Part shown: positions 25,024-33,211 of the stretch, piece by piece
Position numbering within the stretch: the stretch's first letter is position 1
How the letters are laid out: each line of letters opens with the position of its first letter
Source: Selenomonas sp. ND2010
Lineage (GTDB): Bacteria; Bacillota; Negativicutes; Selenomonadales; Selenomonadaceae
Direction: 5' to 3'
DNA: 64,000 nucleotides
NCBI RefSeq assembly: GCF_000702005.1
Contig: NZ_JNKI01000002.1
Span: 62,001 to 126,000 of the forward strand
The notes under the pieces: generated by a model
Told to the model about the DNA's origin: nothing
What the model saw: only the letters and a program-made list of their open reading frames with translations
Database searches by the model: none
Position numbers and translations under genes: made by a program

Positions 25024-27090
25024 TTGAAACTGACAGATTCCATTCAATATGTGAAAGGCGTTGGGCCGAAGAAGAAGGCCGAACTCAATCGTCTGGGGAT
25101 TCGCACGGTTTATGATTTACTGACTTGGTTTCCGCGGACTTATGAGGATCAAAGTGTCCTCACGAAAATTGGAGCGTTAAAGCCAGGAGAACGTGAGACG
25201 GTGTCTGGTGTCATTATGAATGTGACGGAGCGGCAGGGAGGCCGCCGTGGCATGACGATTCTTACGGCACTTATTGGCGACGGTACAGGTTTTTTGCAGG
25301 TGACCTGGTTTAATCAGAAGTTCCTCAAGAAAAAACTGGTAACTGGCAAGCGTGTCTTTGTGACCGGTAAGGCAGAATATGCCTATGGGGGGCGTGGGCA
25401 GTTCGCTATGAGCCAGTTATCGGGATTTCAGATTTTAGATGACGAGGAAAGTCCCGAGACGATGTGTGGGATTTTACCGGTATATCCTGCGACAGAAAAA
25501 TTACCACAAAAGTTTTTCCGTAAGATCATAGCGGGGCTTTGGCAGGAGGCGTTTGAACTGCCGGAAGTGATTCCAGAGGGAATCCAGGAGCGTTTTCATT
25601 TACTGGCGCGTCGGGAGGCATTTTATAAGATTCATTTTCCTAAGGATTTTTCGGAATTGCAGGCGGCGCGCAATCGGTTGGCCTTTGAAGAGCTCTATTT
25701 GATTCAGTGTGGACTTATGGTTCTCAAGAAGCAATCCCGGGAAAAGAAAAAGGGAATCCGCCATTTGCTAAACAGCGAATTGGTTCGAAAACTTAGGGAA
25801 AGTCTGCCCTTTACCCTTACGGAGGACCAAACAAAGGTGTGGCAGGAAATATGCCGCGATATGGAAAGTCCTGTTCCCATGCGGCGCTTGGTACAGGGGG
25901 ATGTCGGTTCTGGTAAAACCGTAGTGGCCATGCTGTCTTTGGTCAAGACCGTGGAAAATGGATATCAAGGGGCATTGATGGCACCAACGGAAATTTTGGC
26001 TAGCCAGCATTATGAAGGCTTTTGCCGCCAGTTAGAACCACTGGGTGTACGCATCGGGTTCCTTTCGGGAAGGCTCACTAAGAAAAAGCGGGAAGAGATG
26101 TATGCGAAGATTGAAAATCATGAGCTCGATATTGTCATCGGAACCCATGCTCTTATTCAGGAAGGCGTTCATTTTGCGAAACTCGGTTTGGTGGTGACGG
26201 ATGAGCAGCATCGGTTTGGTATTGCTCAGCGGGCAGAACTAGAGAAAAAAGGCAGTCTTATGCCCGATGTGTTGGTTATGACGGCGACACCAATCCCTCG
26301 GACCATGACGCTTACGGTTTATGGCGATTTGGATGTATCCCTTATCAAACAATTGCCACCAGGACGGCAGCCCATCCGCACTTTTGTGCGCCGCCCGGAC
26401 CGCCGGGAACTCATATATCAATATGTATTGTCGCAGCTTCAAGCGGGACGGCAGGCGTATGTGGTTTGTCCGCTTATCGAGATGAACGAGGAAAGCCCGC
26501 TGCCGTCAGCTGAGGAAATCTATGATGAATTGCGGTATGGTATTTTTCGCAACGTGCCAGTTGGTCTGGTCCATGGCCGGATGAAACCGGCGGAAAAAGA
26601 GCAGGTCATGCAGGATTTTTATGAGGACAAGATAAAACTGTTGGTGTCGACAACGGTTATTGAAGTTGGGGTCAATGTACCGAATGCCAGTATTATGGTC
26701 GTCGAGAATGCAGAGCGATTTGGGTTAGCGCAGCTGCATCAGCTGCGCGGGCGCATTGGCCGTGGAAAATATCAGTCCTTCTGCATCTTGGTCTCGGAGA
26801 TGAAAACCGAAAATGCCAAGGAGCGTTTAGGAATCATGGCGGAAACCACCGATGGCTTTAAACTGGCAGAGGAAGATTTGAAGCTTCGTGGCCCGGGACA
26901 GTTTTTTGGCTCGATGCAGCATGGGCTGCCAGATTTAAAGATTGCCGATGTCTTAAAGGATATGGATATTTTACTGGCGGCTCGCAGAGCGGCCATGGAG
27001 ACGATGGAAAATCAGGAAGATGTCCGCTTTGTTTTGCCGATTTTGGCGTTGCAGTACCAACAGCAATTCCTTAATATTACCGATACATAA
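25024..27090 (+). CDS. recG: ATP-dependent DNA helicase RecG
   Basis: 688 aa, with a TTG start at 25024 (AGGTG upstream; a GTG at 25015 is possible). RecG remodels stalled replication forks and branches Holliday junctions. The N-terminal wedge/OB domain (about 1-220) begins with KGVGPKKKAELNRLG. The helicase core has Walker A GDVGSGKT, the DEQH box (DEQHRFG), MTATPIPRT, and motif VI QLRGRIGRGKYQS. It is divergent from the HAD gene and runs toward dapB. Confidence 0.95.
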   Translation: MKLTDSIQYVKGVGPKKKAELNRLGIRTVYDLLTWFPRTYEDQSVLTKIGALKPGERETVSGVIMNVTERQGGRRGMTILTALIGDGTGFLQVTWFNQKFLKKKLVTGKRVFVTGKAEYAYGGRGQFAMSQLSGFQILDDEESPETMCGILPVYPATEKLPQKFFRKIIAGLWQEAFELPEVIPEGIQERFHLLARREAFYKIHFPKDFSELQAARNRLAFEELYLIQCGLMVLKKQSREKKKGIRHLLNSELVRKLRESLPFTLTEDQTKVWQEICRDMESPVPMRRLVQGDVGSGKTVVAMLSLVKTVENGYQGALMAPTEILASQHYEGFCRQLEPLGVRIGFLSGRLTKKKREEMYAKIENHELDIVIGTHALIQEGVHFAKLGLVVTDEQHRFGIAQRAELEKKGSLMPDVLVMTATPIPRTMTLTVYGDLDVSLIKQLPPGRQPIRTFVRRPDRRELIYQYVLSQLQAGRQAYVVCPLIEMNEESPLPSAEEIYDELRYGIFRNVPVGLVHGRMKPAEKEQVMQDFYEDKIKLLVSTTVIEVGVNVPNASIMVVENAERFGLAQLHQLRGRIGRGKYQSFCILVSEMKTENAKERLGIMAETTDGFKLAEEDLKLRGPGQFFGSMQHGLPDLKIADVLKDMDILLAARRAAMETMENQEDVRFVLPILALQYQQQFLNITDT

Positions 27091-27131
27091 TACATTTTTG
27101 TTAGGAAATCCGTCTTTTTGTCGCGAACATC

Positions 27132-27161
27132 TTGACATAATTGGCGGACATGATATACAAT
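27132..27161 (+). promoter_or_regulatory. promoter of dapB-asd
   Basis: TTGACA (27132-27137), an 18-nt spacer and TACAAT (27156-27161), 43 bp before the dapB start. Confidence 0.65.
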
Positions 27162-27204
27162 ATACACATCTTTTGTGCGTAAAAATTTCTAGGAGGCGCA
27201 TAGC

Positions 27205-27999
27205 TTGACTACAGTATTCGTTAATGGTGCCTGTGGACGTATGGGACAGGCGGTTCTCAAAGCAGTTCAGGAAGATAAAGACTTGACGCTGGTGGGGGCA
27301 TGTGACATTCATGGTGGTGCCGATACGGGAACCCTCGTTGGTTTGCCGGCTAGTGGTGTGTTGGTGGAAACCGACCTTGCTGCTGCTTTGGAACGTCTTC
27401 AGCCGGAGGTCATGATTGATTTTACCCGTCCGGATGTCGTTTATGATAATGTCATGACGGCACTTCGTCATAAGGTATCGCCGGTAGTCGGTACCACGGG
27501 GCTTTCGGAGGAGCAGAAAGGCGAAATCCGCAAGGCGGCGGAAGAAAATAACACTCCGGCATTTATTGCACCGAATTTTGCAATTGGCGCTGTTTTGCTG
27601 ATGGTTCTTTCCAAACAGGCGGCAAAATACATGCCGGATGTAGAGATTATTGAACTCCATCATGACAACAAGCTCGATGCTCCATCGGGAACTGCCATCC
27701 AGACGGCGGCAATGATTGCCGAAGTCCGGGCAGAGCACAAGCAGGGGCATCCTGAAGAGAAGGAAAAACTCAGCGGGGCGCGTGGCGCTGACTATGAAGG
27801 CATGCATATCCATAGCGTTCGTCTGCCGGGGTATGTGGCTCATCAGGAAGTTATTTTTGGTGGACTGGGGCAGACGCTTACCATTCGGCATGATTCGTTG
27901 AATCGTGAATCCTTCATGCCGGGCGTTTGCCTGGCTGCGAAGAAAGTTCGTGGGTTAAGCGGTCTTACGATTGGCTTGGATCAGCTGCTTGAATTCTAA
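27205..27999 (+). CDS. dapB: 4-hydroxy-tetrahydrodipicolinate reductase
   Basis: 264 aa from a TTG preceded by TAGGAGGCGCATAGC. It reduces the dihydrodipicolinate-pathway intermediate with NAD(P)H in lysine/diaminopimelate synthesis. The nucleotide fold (VNGACGRMGQAV) and the catalytic signature ELHHDNKLDAPSGT are intact. It is followed after 34 bp by asd, the pathway enzyme that supplies aspartate semialdehyde. Confidence 0.95.
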   Translation: MTTVFVNGACGRMGQAVLKAVQEDKDLTLVGACDIHGGADTGTLVGLPASGVLVETDLAAALERLQPEVMIDFTRPDVVYDNVMTALRHKVSPVVGTTGLSEEQKGEIRKAAEENNTPAFIAPNFAIGAVLLMVLSKQAAKYMPDVEIIELHHDNKLDAPSGTAIQTAAMIAEVRAEHKQGHPEEKEKLSGARGADYEGMHIHSVRLPGYVAHQEVIFGGLGQTLTIRHDSLNRESFMPGVCLAAKKVRGLSGLTIGLDQLLEF

Positions 28000-28033
28000 T
28001 TTGTAGGAATAAACATCGAAAGGAAGAATTTAT

Positions 28034-29071
28034 ATGAAAAAATATAATGTTGCCATTCTGGGTGCTACGGGTGCCGTTGGCCAGGAATTCCTCAATCTCA
28101 TCGAAGAGCGTAACTTCCCGTTTGCAGATCTTAAAATGCTGGCGTCGAAGCGCAGTGCTGGTAAGAAAATCCAGTTCATGGGGAAAGAGTATACGGTTGA
28201 GGAGACAACGGAAAATTCTTTCGAAGGTGTTGATATCGCTTTGTTTGCTGGTGGCGGTGCCAGCAAGGTTTTTGCGAAACCGGCAGTAGATGCAGGTGCA
28301 GTAGTTATCGATAATTCCAGTGCCTTTCGCATGGATCCGGAAGTTCCCTTGGTCGTTCCGGAAGTCAATCCGGAGGCAATTGCCAAACATAAGGGGATTA
28401 TTGCCAACCCGAACTGCTCGACAATCATCATGCTGATGGCACTCAAACCGCTTTATGATGTTTCGAAAATCAAACGCGTTGTTGTTTCTACCTATCAGGC
28501 TGTGTCTGGCGGTGGTAAAGAAGCTATGGCAGAGTTGGAGCAGCAGGTGGATGATATCGTGAACGGCCGCGAGGTAACGGCGAATATCCTGCCGGGAGCA
28601 GCGCTTAAAAAGCATTATCAGATTGCGTTTAACCTCATCCCGCAGATCGATGTATTCCAGGATAACCTCTACACGAAAGAGGAAATGAAGATGGTCAACG
28701 AGACCAAGAAAATTCTCGATGACCCGGACATTCGCGTTACGGCAACGACGATTCGTGTACCGGTATATCGCAGCCATGCGGAGTCGGTCAACATTGAGTT
28801 CGAGGAGGAAGTCAGCGTCGAAGCTGCCCGCAAGGCAATCAATGCTTTCCCAGGAGCTGTGGTGAATGATAATCCGGATGAGCAGGAATATCCAATGCCG
28901 CTTTTCACGTCAGGGAAGGATGACGTCGAGGTAGGACGTATCCGCAAGGACTATTCCTGTGAGAATGCCTTGAATCTTTGGTGCTGTGGCGATCAGATTC
29001 GTAAGGGGGCAGCCCTCAATGCGCTGCAGATTGCTGAATACATGATTGCACATGATATGATTAAAAAATAA
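28034..29071 (+). CDS. asd: aspartate-semialdehyde dehydrogenase
   Basis: 345 aa. It converts aspartyl phosphate to aspartate semialdehyde with NADPH, the branch point to lysine, threonine and methionine. The dinucleotide motif is GATGAVGQ (10-17) and the catalytic cysteine is C128 in NPNCSTI. A histidine and arginine of the active site lie in VYRSHAES. RBS AAAGGAAG. It is the second gene of the dapB-asd operon, closed by a strong terminator. Confidence 0.95.
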   Translation: MKKYNVAILGATGAVGQEFLNLIEERNFPFADLKMLASKRSAGKKIQFMGKEYTVEETTENSFEGVDIALFAGGGASKVFAKPAVDAGAVVIDNSSAFRMDPEVPLVVPEVNPEAIAKHKGIIANPNCSTIIMLMALKPLYDVSKIKRVVVSTYQAVSGGGKEAMAELEQQVDDIVNGREVTANILPGAALKKHYQIAFNLIPQIDVFQDNLYTKEEMKMVNETKKILDDPDIRVTATTIRVPVYRSHAESVNIEFEEEVSVEAARKAINAFPGAVVNDNPDEQEYPMPLFTSGKDDVEVGRIRKDYSCENALNLWCCGDQIRKGAALNALQIAEYMIAHDMIKK

Positions 29072-29091
29072 GCTTTCCATAATTGCAGAGC

Positions 29092-29132
29092 AAATACCGT
29101 TTGTCGACGATAGGACAAACGGTATTTTTTTG
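29092..29132 (+). terminator. dapB-asd terminator
   Basis: A 14-bp stem AAATACCGTTTGTC (29092-29105) with GACAAACGGTATTT (29114-29127), then TTTT. Confidence 0.9.
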
Positions 29133-29176
29133 AATATGATATACTGTGATATGGCAAAGGAAAGAGGTTGATAGAT

Positions 29177-29659
29177 TTGAAAGAAGAGCAGTACATCAAA
29201 GGGCTTTATGAGGAAGCCCTCAATCAGGCGGTGGATTATTCGTTTGATGAGGAACAGCAGGAAGTGGCGGCAATCCATCGTTATTATGCGGAACGGATTG
29301 GCAGTATTCTTGATATCCCAGAGGCGGAAACCGAGGCGTATATCAAGAAATTAGCGCAAAAAAATGACAAGTCAAAAATTGACTTGTCAAATAAGCCGGA
29401 AACGCGGTTGCGTTTAGAAGTCGATCGCATTATTGATGGGGCAGTAGTTTTTTCTGAAGATGAATACCAGCGCTTGCTGGAAAAATTAGCAGAATTTCAT
29501 GAGCTGATGGATTCTCCTATGTATGATGTTCTGCAGCAGACAGCTTGGCAGATCCTGCAGGCCCTACATCCACAGCTCGATATGTATGAGTTAGAAGGTC
29601 TTTTGATGGAAGACCTTCAGCGGGCTATGGGGTTACAGCAAAACGACATATTGTTGTGA
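29177..29659 (+). CDS. hypothetical protein
   Basis: 160 aa from a TTG at 29177 (AAAGAGG 9 nt upstream); a TTG at 29168 abuts the site. It is soluble, acidic and predicted almost entirely helical, with two regions linked by NDKSKIDLSNKPETRLR (about 62-78). The DNA of this linker is two adjacent copies of the recurrent palindrome. No family recognised. It is convergent with the YvyF-like gene at 29662, the two stops being only 2 bp apart. Confidence 0.6.
   Translation: MKEEQYIKGLYEEALNQAVDYSFDEEQQEVAAIHRYYAERIGSILDIPEAETEAYIKKLAQKNDKSKIDLSNKPETRLRLEVDRIIDGAVVFSEDEYQRLLEKLAEFHELMDSPMYDVLQQTAWQILQALHPQLDMYELEGLLMEDLQRAMGLQQNDILL
29364..29390. repeat. tandem YTGACNNGTCAR-type palindromes
   Basis: ATGACAAGTCAA (29364-29375) and TTGACTTGTCAA (29379-29390) also form one larger inverted repeat with 11-bp arms and a 3-nt centre. 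Confidence 0.6.
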
Positions 29660-29661
29660 CC

Positions 29662-30099
29662 CTATTTCTTGGTCGATGCTATCCAATGAATGCGGGGACG
29701 CCGGTTTTTTTTCTTTGCGTCGTCTTCCTGCATTTTTTTATCGTTGGCGCGGTCGTTGCATTCTTTGATAGCCTTGTTTAGTCGGCCGATACATTTGGAA
29801 CAATAAACGCCCCGGTTGATTGGCTTGCCGCAGCGGCTGCAGGGGTAGAGGTACTTGATGCCGTCGGTATAAAACTGTCCGCGCTGTACCATTTGGGTTA
29901 CGAGCTTTACGTCCGTTCCGGTTTCATCGCAAATCTCTTTGACGGTGGAGTGAGGATATTTACGGACGTATTCAATGACACGCTTTTCCGTCTCACGTGT
30001 TTCTTCGTAGCACTTCGAACATGACCCTAGGCCGGTATCCATAAACAAGCGGCCGCATAGTGGGCAGTTATGCAAATGTGGTTTTCTGGTTTTATTCAT
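29662..30099 (-). CDS. YvyF-like flagellar-operon-type zinc-binding protein
   Basis: 145 aa from the ATG at 30099 (weak GGAAGGA upstream; a start at 30126 is possible). The N-terminus has two CxxC pairs (NCPLCGRLFM and SCSKCYEE), then a winged-helix-like KYPHSTVKEICDETGTDVKLVTQMV. A third zinc-binding pair follows (CSRCGKPINRGVYCSKC), then a Lys/Arg-rich tail. The first half resembles the YvyF/TIGR03826 proteins often found in flagellar operons; here it stands apart from flagellar genes. TATAAT (minus strand, 30156-30161) lies upstream. Confidence 0.6.
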   Translation of the reverse strand: MNKTRKPHLHNCPLCGRLFMDTGLGSCSKCYEETRETEKRVIEYVRKYPHSTVKEICDETGTDVKLVTQMVQRGQFYTDGIKYLYPCSRCGKPINRGVYCSKCIGRLNKAIKECNDRANDKKMQEDDAKKKNRRPRIHWIASTKK

Positions 30100-30299
30100 G
30101 ATAGAGACACCGTCCTTCCCTGGCATCCTTGCGGATAGAAAATCTTATTTACTCTATTATATCATGAATTTTTAGAATATGATATAAATAAAATCATTTT
30201 ACTGGAGTTTATGGTCCTGTTTCAGAAAAATTTTAGGAAAATATGGCAAGAGTATGATACAATAGTAAATGCGAAAACATATTCGGGAGGTATTCAGAT

Positions 30300-30554
30300 A
30301 TGGTAAGCGAAGAAACTATGATGTTTAAATTCGGCAATGAAGAGAACAAAGCCGAGACGATTATCCGCAATGTGTGCAAGGCAATGGAGGAGAAGGGCTA
30401 TAACCCCATCAACCAGCTCGTTGGCTATCTGCTTTCCGGTGATCCGGCTTATGTAACGAGCCATAATGATGCCCGCAGCCAGATTCGCAAGCTGGAACGC
30501 GATGAGTTGTTGGAAGAGTTAGTACGTGCTTATTTGGAGAAGAAAGATAAATGA
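30300..30554 (+). CDS. IreB-family regulatory phosphoprotein (UPF0297)
   Basis: 84 aa, typical family length, with [36 protein letters not shown], the hallmark region. In enterococci IreB is phosphorylated by the PASTA kinase IreK and affects cephalosporin tolerance; in most Firmicutes it heads the ruvX cluster, as here. Its stop overlaps the ruvX start by 4 bp (ATGA). Confidence 0.92.
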   Translation: MVSEETMMFKFGNEENKAETIIRNVCKAMEEKGYNPINQLVGYLLSGDPAYVTSHNDARSQIRKLERDELLEELVRAYLEKKDK

Positions 30555-30967
30555 AACGATATATGTCGCTAGATATTGGTGACCGGACAATTGGTATTGC
30601 TGTCAGCGATTTGCTGGGCCTTACGGCGCAAGGTGTCGAGACAATCCGCCGCCGCAAAGAGGAAGATGACTTGAAGCGGTTAGGCGAACTGATGGAAGAG
30701 TATGAGACGAAGGCTCTCGTTTCGGGACTGCCCAAGAATATGGATGGCTCGGAAGGCGATCGCTGCAGCATTGTGAAGGAATTTATGGCAAAGGTACAGG
30801 AGGTCTATCCTGAGGTGGAGGTTACCTTTTGGGATGAGCGCCTTTCTACGGTGGCGGCTTCCCGTTCCTTGATTGAGGCCGATGTTTCCCGCAAAAAGCG
30901 CAAGAAGGTCATTGATAAGATGGCGGCAGTTTTTATCCTGCAGGGATATCTTGACAGCATCCGCTAA
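30551..30967 (+). CDS. ruvX: RuvX/YqgF Holliday-junction resolvase-like nuclease
   Basis: 138 aa RNase H-fold protein. The acidic residues of the fold are in [14 protein letters not shown] (D6, D10), the central [14 protein letters not shown] and the C-terminal [10 protein letters not shown]. Members process Holliday junctions or mature rRNA ends. It is coupled by a 4-bp overlap to the IreB-family gene. Confidence 0.92.
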   Translation: MKRYMSLDIGDRTIGIAVSDLLGLTAQGVETIRRRKEEDDLKRLGELMEEYETKALVSGLPKNMDGSEGDRCSIVKEFMAKVQEVYPEVEVTFWDERLSTVAASRSLIEADVSRKKRKKVIDKMAAVFILQGYLDSIR

Positions 30968-30980
30968 GAGGGACTAGTGC

Positions 30981-31010
30981 TTGACAAGATTTCTTGTAAT
31001 AGGCTAAAAT
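30981..31010 (+). promoter_or_regulatory. promoter of the DUF1292 gene
   Basis: A perfect TTGACA (30981-30986), 18-nt spacer and TAAAAT (31005-31010), 36 bp before the start at 31046. Confidence 0.65.
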
Positions 31011-31045
31011 GCTAAGAGATAATTTTATTTAGGGAGGTAATTCCT

Positions 31046-31366
31046 ATGGCAGATAAAGAGATGAACGAAGAAAACATGGTTGTTGTCATGACGGACGATC
31101 AGGGCAATGAATATTACTACGAGGAAGAGATGATTATTCCGGTAGGCGACGAAAAGTACGCACTGCTCATCGGCTTGCACAATGAAGACGACGAGCATGA
31201 GCATAGCTGTGGCTGTGGTTGCGGCTGTGACGATGAAGATGTTCTGATTGCCAAAATCGTTGTCGGTGAAGACGGCGAGGAAGAATATATTGAGCCGACG
31301 GACGAAGAGTTCGAAGCGGTTCAAAAGGCCTATGACGCTTTGTGTGACGAAGCTGAGCAGGACTAA
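31046..31366 (+). CDS. DUF1292-family protein with Cys/His insert
   Basis: 106 aa, strongly acidic. The fold begins VVVMTDDQGNEYYYEEEMIIPVGDEKYALLI and resumes DVLIAKIVVGEDGEEEYIEPTDEEF, the DUF1292/YrzB pattern normally adjacent to ruvX. Between them (about 52-66) lies HEHSCGCGCGCDDED, with two His and four Cys spaced CxCxCxC, which would suit metal binding. The function of the family is unknown. Confidence 0.88.
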   Translation: MADKEMNEENMVVVMTDDQGNEYYYEEEMIIPVGDEKYALLIGLHNEDDEHEHSCGCGCGCDDEDVLIAKIVVGEDGEEEYIEPTDEEFEAVQKAYDALCDEAEQD

Positions 31367-31378
31367 TCCTGTTAAGGG

Positions 31379-31409
31379 GCTGCCATCCGGTCGGGTATGG
31401 CAGCTTTTT
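31379..31409 (+). terminator. terminator between DUF1292 and mltG
   Basis: GCTGCCAT (31379-31386) pairs with ATGGCAGC (31397-31404), then TTTTT. It precedes the mltG start and may attenuate readthrough. Confidence 0.75.
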
Positions 31410-31438
31410 CGTATTTTATGAGGAATGGGGAGATTACT

Positions 31439-32551
31439 GTGTGGGATAAGTTCAAGGGCCGGCAGGAGAGCGTGCAAAAGTGGTTGTCGGACCATGAAGA
31501 CAACTGGGAATGGCTGACGGATAAGTTGGCGGCAGTAAGTGATGCGATGACTTGGAAGCGTTGGACAGCAGTGGCGATTCTCGTGCTGTTGGTTTTCGTG
31601 GGAGTTTGTACGGCCGTCTTTCGTGGCAATTCTACGCAGCGAGCGTCGATTTCGACGGATCAGCCGATTTATGTTTCCGTAAAACCGGGAATGAGTGCCA
31701 GTGATATTGGGGATGAACTGGTAAAACATGGGGTTCTTGAAAATAAGTTTTCGTTTTGGTGGAAGGTAAAGACCAGTGACGCAGCCAGCCAGTTTAAGTC
31801 TGGCGTATATGCCATGAAGGCGAATATGTCTGCCGATGAGGTGCTTCGCAAGCTGGTCTCGGGGGATACTACCGTCGTGAAATTTACGATTCCGGAAGGA
31901 TTTGGCGTCAAAGAAATCGCCAAGCGTTTGGCCGATGAGGGACTCGTGGATGAACAGGAATTTTTAGCGAAGGCAAAAAAATATGCGCCGTATGACTATA
32001 TTGAGCGCAAAGAGGATATTCGCTATGCCTGCGAAGGTTTTTTATTTCCCGATACGTATGAGCTTCACGAGGAAGCTACGCCGGAATCCATCATGAAGAT
32101 GATGGCTGAGGATTTTGATACGCGGTTGACGCCAGAGCTTCGTGCCCGCGCGCGGGAGATGAATCTTTCGATTTTTGACCTCATCACGTTGGCATCGTTG
32201 GTGGAAAAAGAGGCGCTGTATGCAGAGGATCGGCCGATTATTGCGCAGGTGTTTTTCAAACGGTTAAAGATAGGCATGCCGCTGCAGTCGGATACGACTT
32301 TGCAGTATTTGCTCGATGCGCCTAAAGAGGATGTATCGATTAACGACACGAAAATCGAATCGCCGTATAATACCTATCAGCATCGCGGCCTGCCGCCAGG
32401 GCCGATTGCCAGTCCGGGGATGGCGGCTATCAAAGCCGTGCTCTATCCGGCGGATACCGACTATTTGTATTTTGTAGCAGATCGCAAGGGGCATAATCAC
32501 TATTCGACGAATTATGCCGATCATCAGGTTATCGTCAATCAAGTGCGTTGA
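31439..32551 (+). CDS. mltG: endolytic murein transglycosylase MltG
   Basis: 370 aa from a GTG at 31439 (GGGGAG 6 nt upstream); frames further up would start inside the terminator region. MltG cleaves nascent glycan strands at the membrane and sets glycan length. A transmembrane segment (about 45-65 region, WTAVAILVLLVFVGVCTAVF) is followed by a LysM-like part. The YceG catalytic domain carries the glutamate in LASLVEKEA, plus MPLQSDTTLQYLL and YNTYQHRGLPPGPI. It is conserved in this cluster across Firmicutes. Confidence 0.92.
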   Translation: MWDKFKGRQESVQKWLSDHEDNWEWLTDKLAAVSDAMTWKRWTAVAILVLLVFVGVCTAVFRGNSTQRASISTDQPIYVSVKPGMSASDIGDELVKHGVLENKFSFWWKVKTSDAASQFKSGVYAMKANMSADEVLRKLVSGDTTVVKFTIPEGFGVKEIAKRLADEGLVDEQEFLAKAKKYAPYDYIERKEDIRYACEGFLFPDTYELHEEATPESIMKMMAEDFDTRLTPELRARAREMNLSIFDLITLASLVEKEALYAEDRPIIAQVFFKRLKIGMPLQSDTTLQYLLDAPKEDVSINDTKIESPYNTYQHRGLPPGPIASPGMAAIKAVLYPADTDYLYFVADRKGHNHYSTNYADHQVIVNQVR

Positions 32552-32575
32552 GCGATGCAAAGGCAGGAGTAAGTT

Positions 32576-33184
32576 TTGGAAGATATGGAATTGCTGTTCC
32601 AGGAAATGGAACAATATGCCGCAGAAAATCATGTGCCGATTATCAACGAACGAGGGCGTAAAGCTTTTTTGCAAGTGGTACAGGAAAAGAAGCCACATCG
32701 GGTACTGGAGATCGGTATGGCGATTGGTTATTCTACGCTGCAGATTGCAGCCAATAGTGCCGACGATGTAAAAATCACAACGATGGAACTCAGTGAAGAG
32801 CGGGTGAAAACAGCCCGCTCTTATATTGCCCGTTCCAACTATGCGGATCGTATCCGCATCCTTAGCGGCGATGCTGGGGAACTGTTGACGAGCGAAGCCG
32901 CAAAGGATGCGCCGTTCGATTTCGTTTTTATTGATGCGGCAAAGGGACAGTATGTGGATTATTTTCGTAAAGTTGAACCGCTGCTTTCGGATTCGGCAGT
33001 TATCTTAGCCGATAACGTCTTGTTCCGAGGCTATGTGTTGTCGGAGGAGAAACCGCCACGACGTTTCAAAACCATTGTGAAGCGTTTGCGTGAATATCTT
33101 GAGCTGGTGACGAAAACGCCGGGATATTCTACGGAGATTTTGGAAAATGGCGATGGACTGGCGGTTACGCGACGGGAAAAATGA
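32576..33184 (+). CDS. trmR: tRNA 5-hydroxyuridine methyltransferase, TrmR-like
   Basis: 202 aa from a TTG with AGGAGTAAGTT upstream. It is a class I SAM methyltransferase of the catechol-O-methyltransferase type: SAM motif VLEIGMAIGYST, the acidic TMELSEE, FVFIDAAKGQY and the metal-site DN (LADNVLF). In Bacillus subtilis the orthologue in the same cluster (YrrM/TrmR) methylates ho5U34 to mo5U34 in tRNA. The U32 protein that makes ho5U follows 27 bp downstream, which supports this assignment over a generic O-methyltransferase. Confidence 0.85.
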   Translation: MEDMELLFQEMEQYAAENHVPIINERGRKAFLQVVQEKKPHRVLEIGMAIGYSTLQIAANSADDVKITTMELSEERVKTARSYIARSNYADRIRILSGDAGELLTSEAAKDAPFDFVFIDAAKGQYVDYFRKVEPLLSDSAVILADNVLFRGYVLSEEKPPRRFKTIVKRLREYLELVTKTPGYSTEILENGDGLAVTRREK

Positions 33185-33211
33185 GTTTTTAGTTTTGGGA
33201 GGAATCCTATT

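Noticed and set aside
26971-27891. 306-codon frame on the minus strand across recG end and dapB
   Set aside because: It overlaps two certain genes on the other strand and has no domain or start signal.
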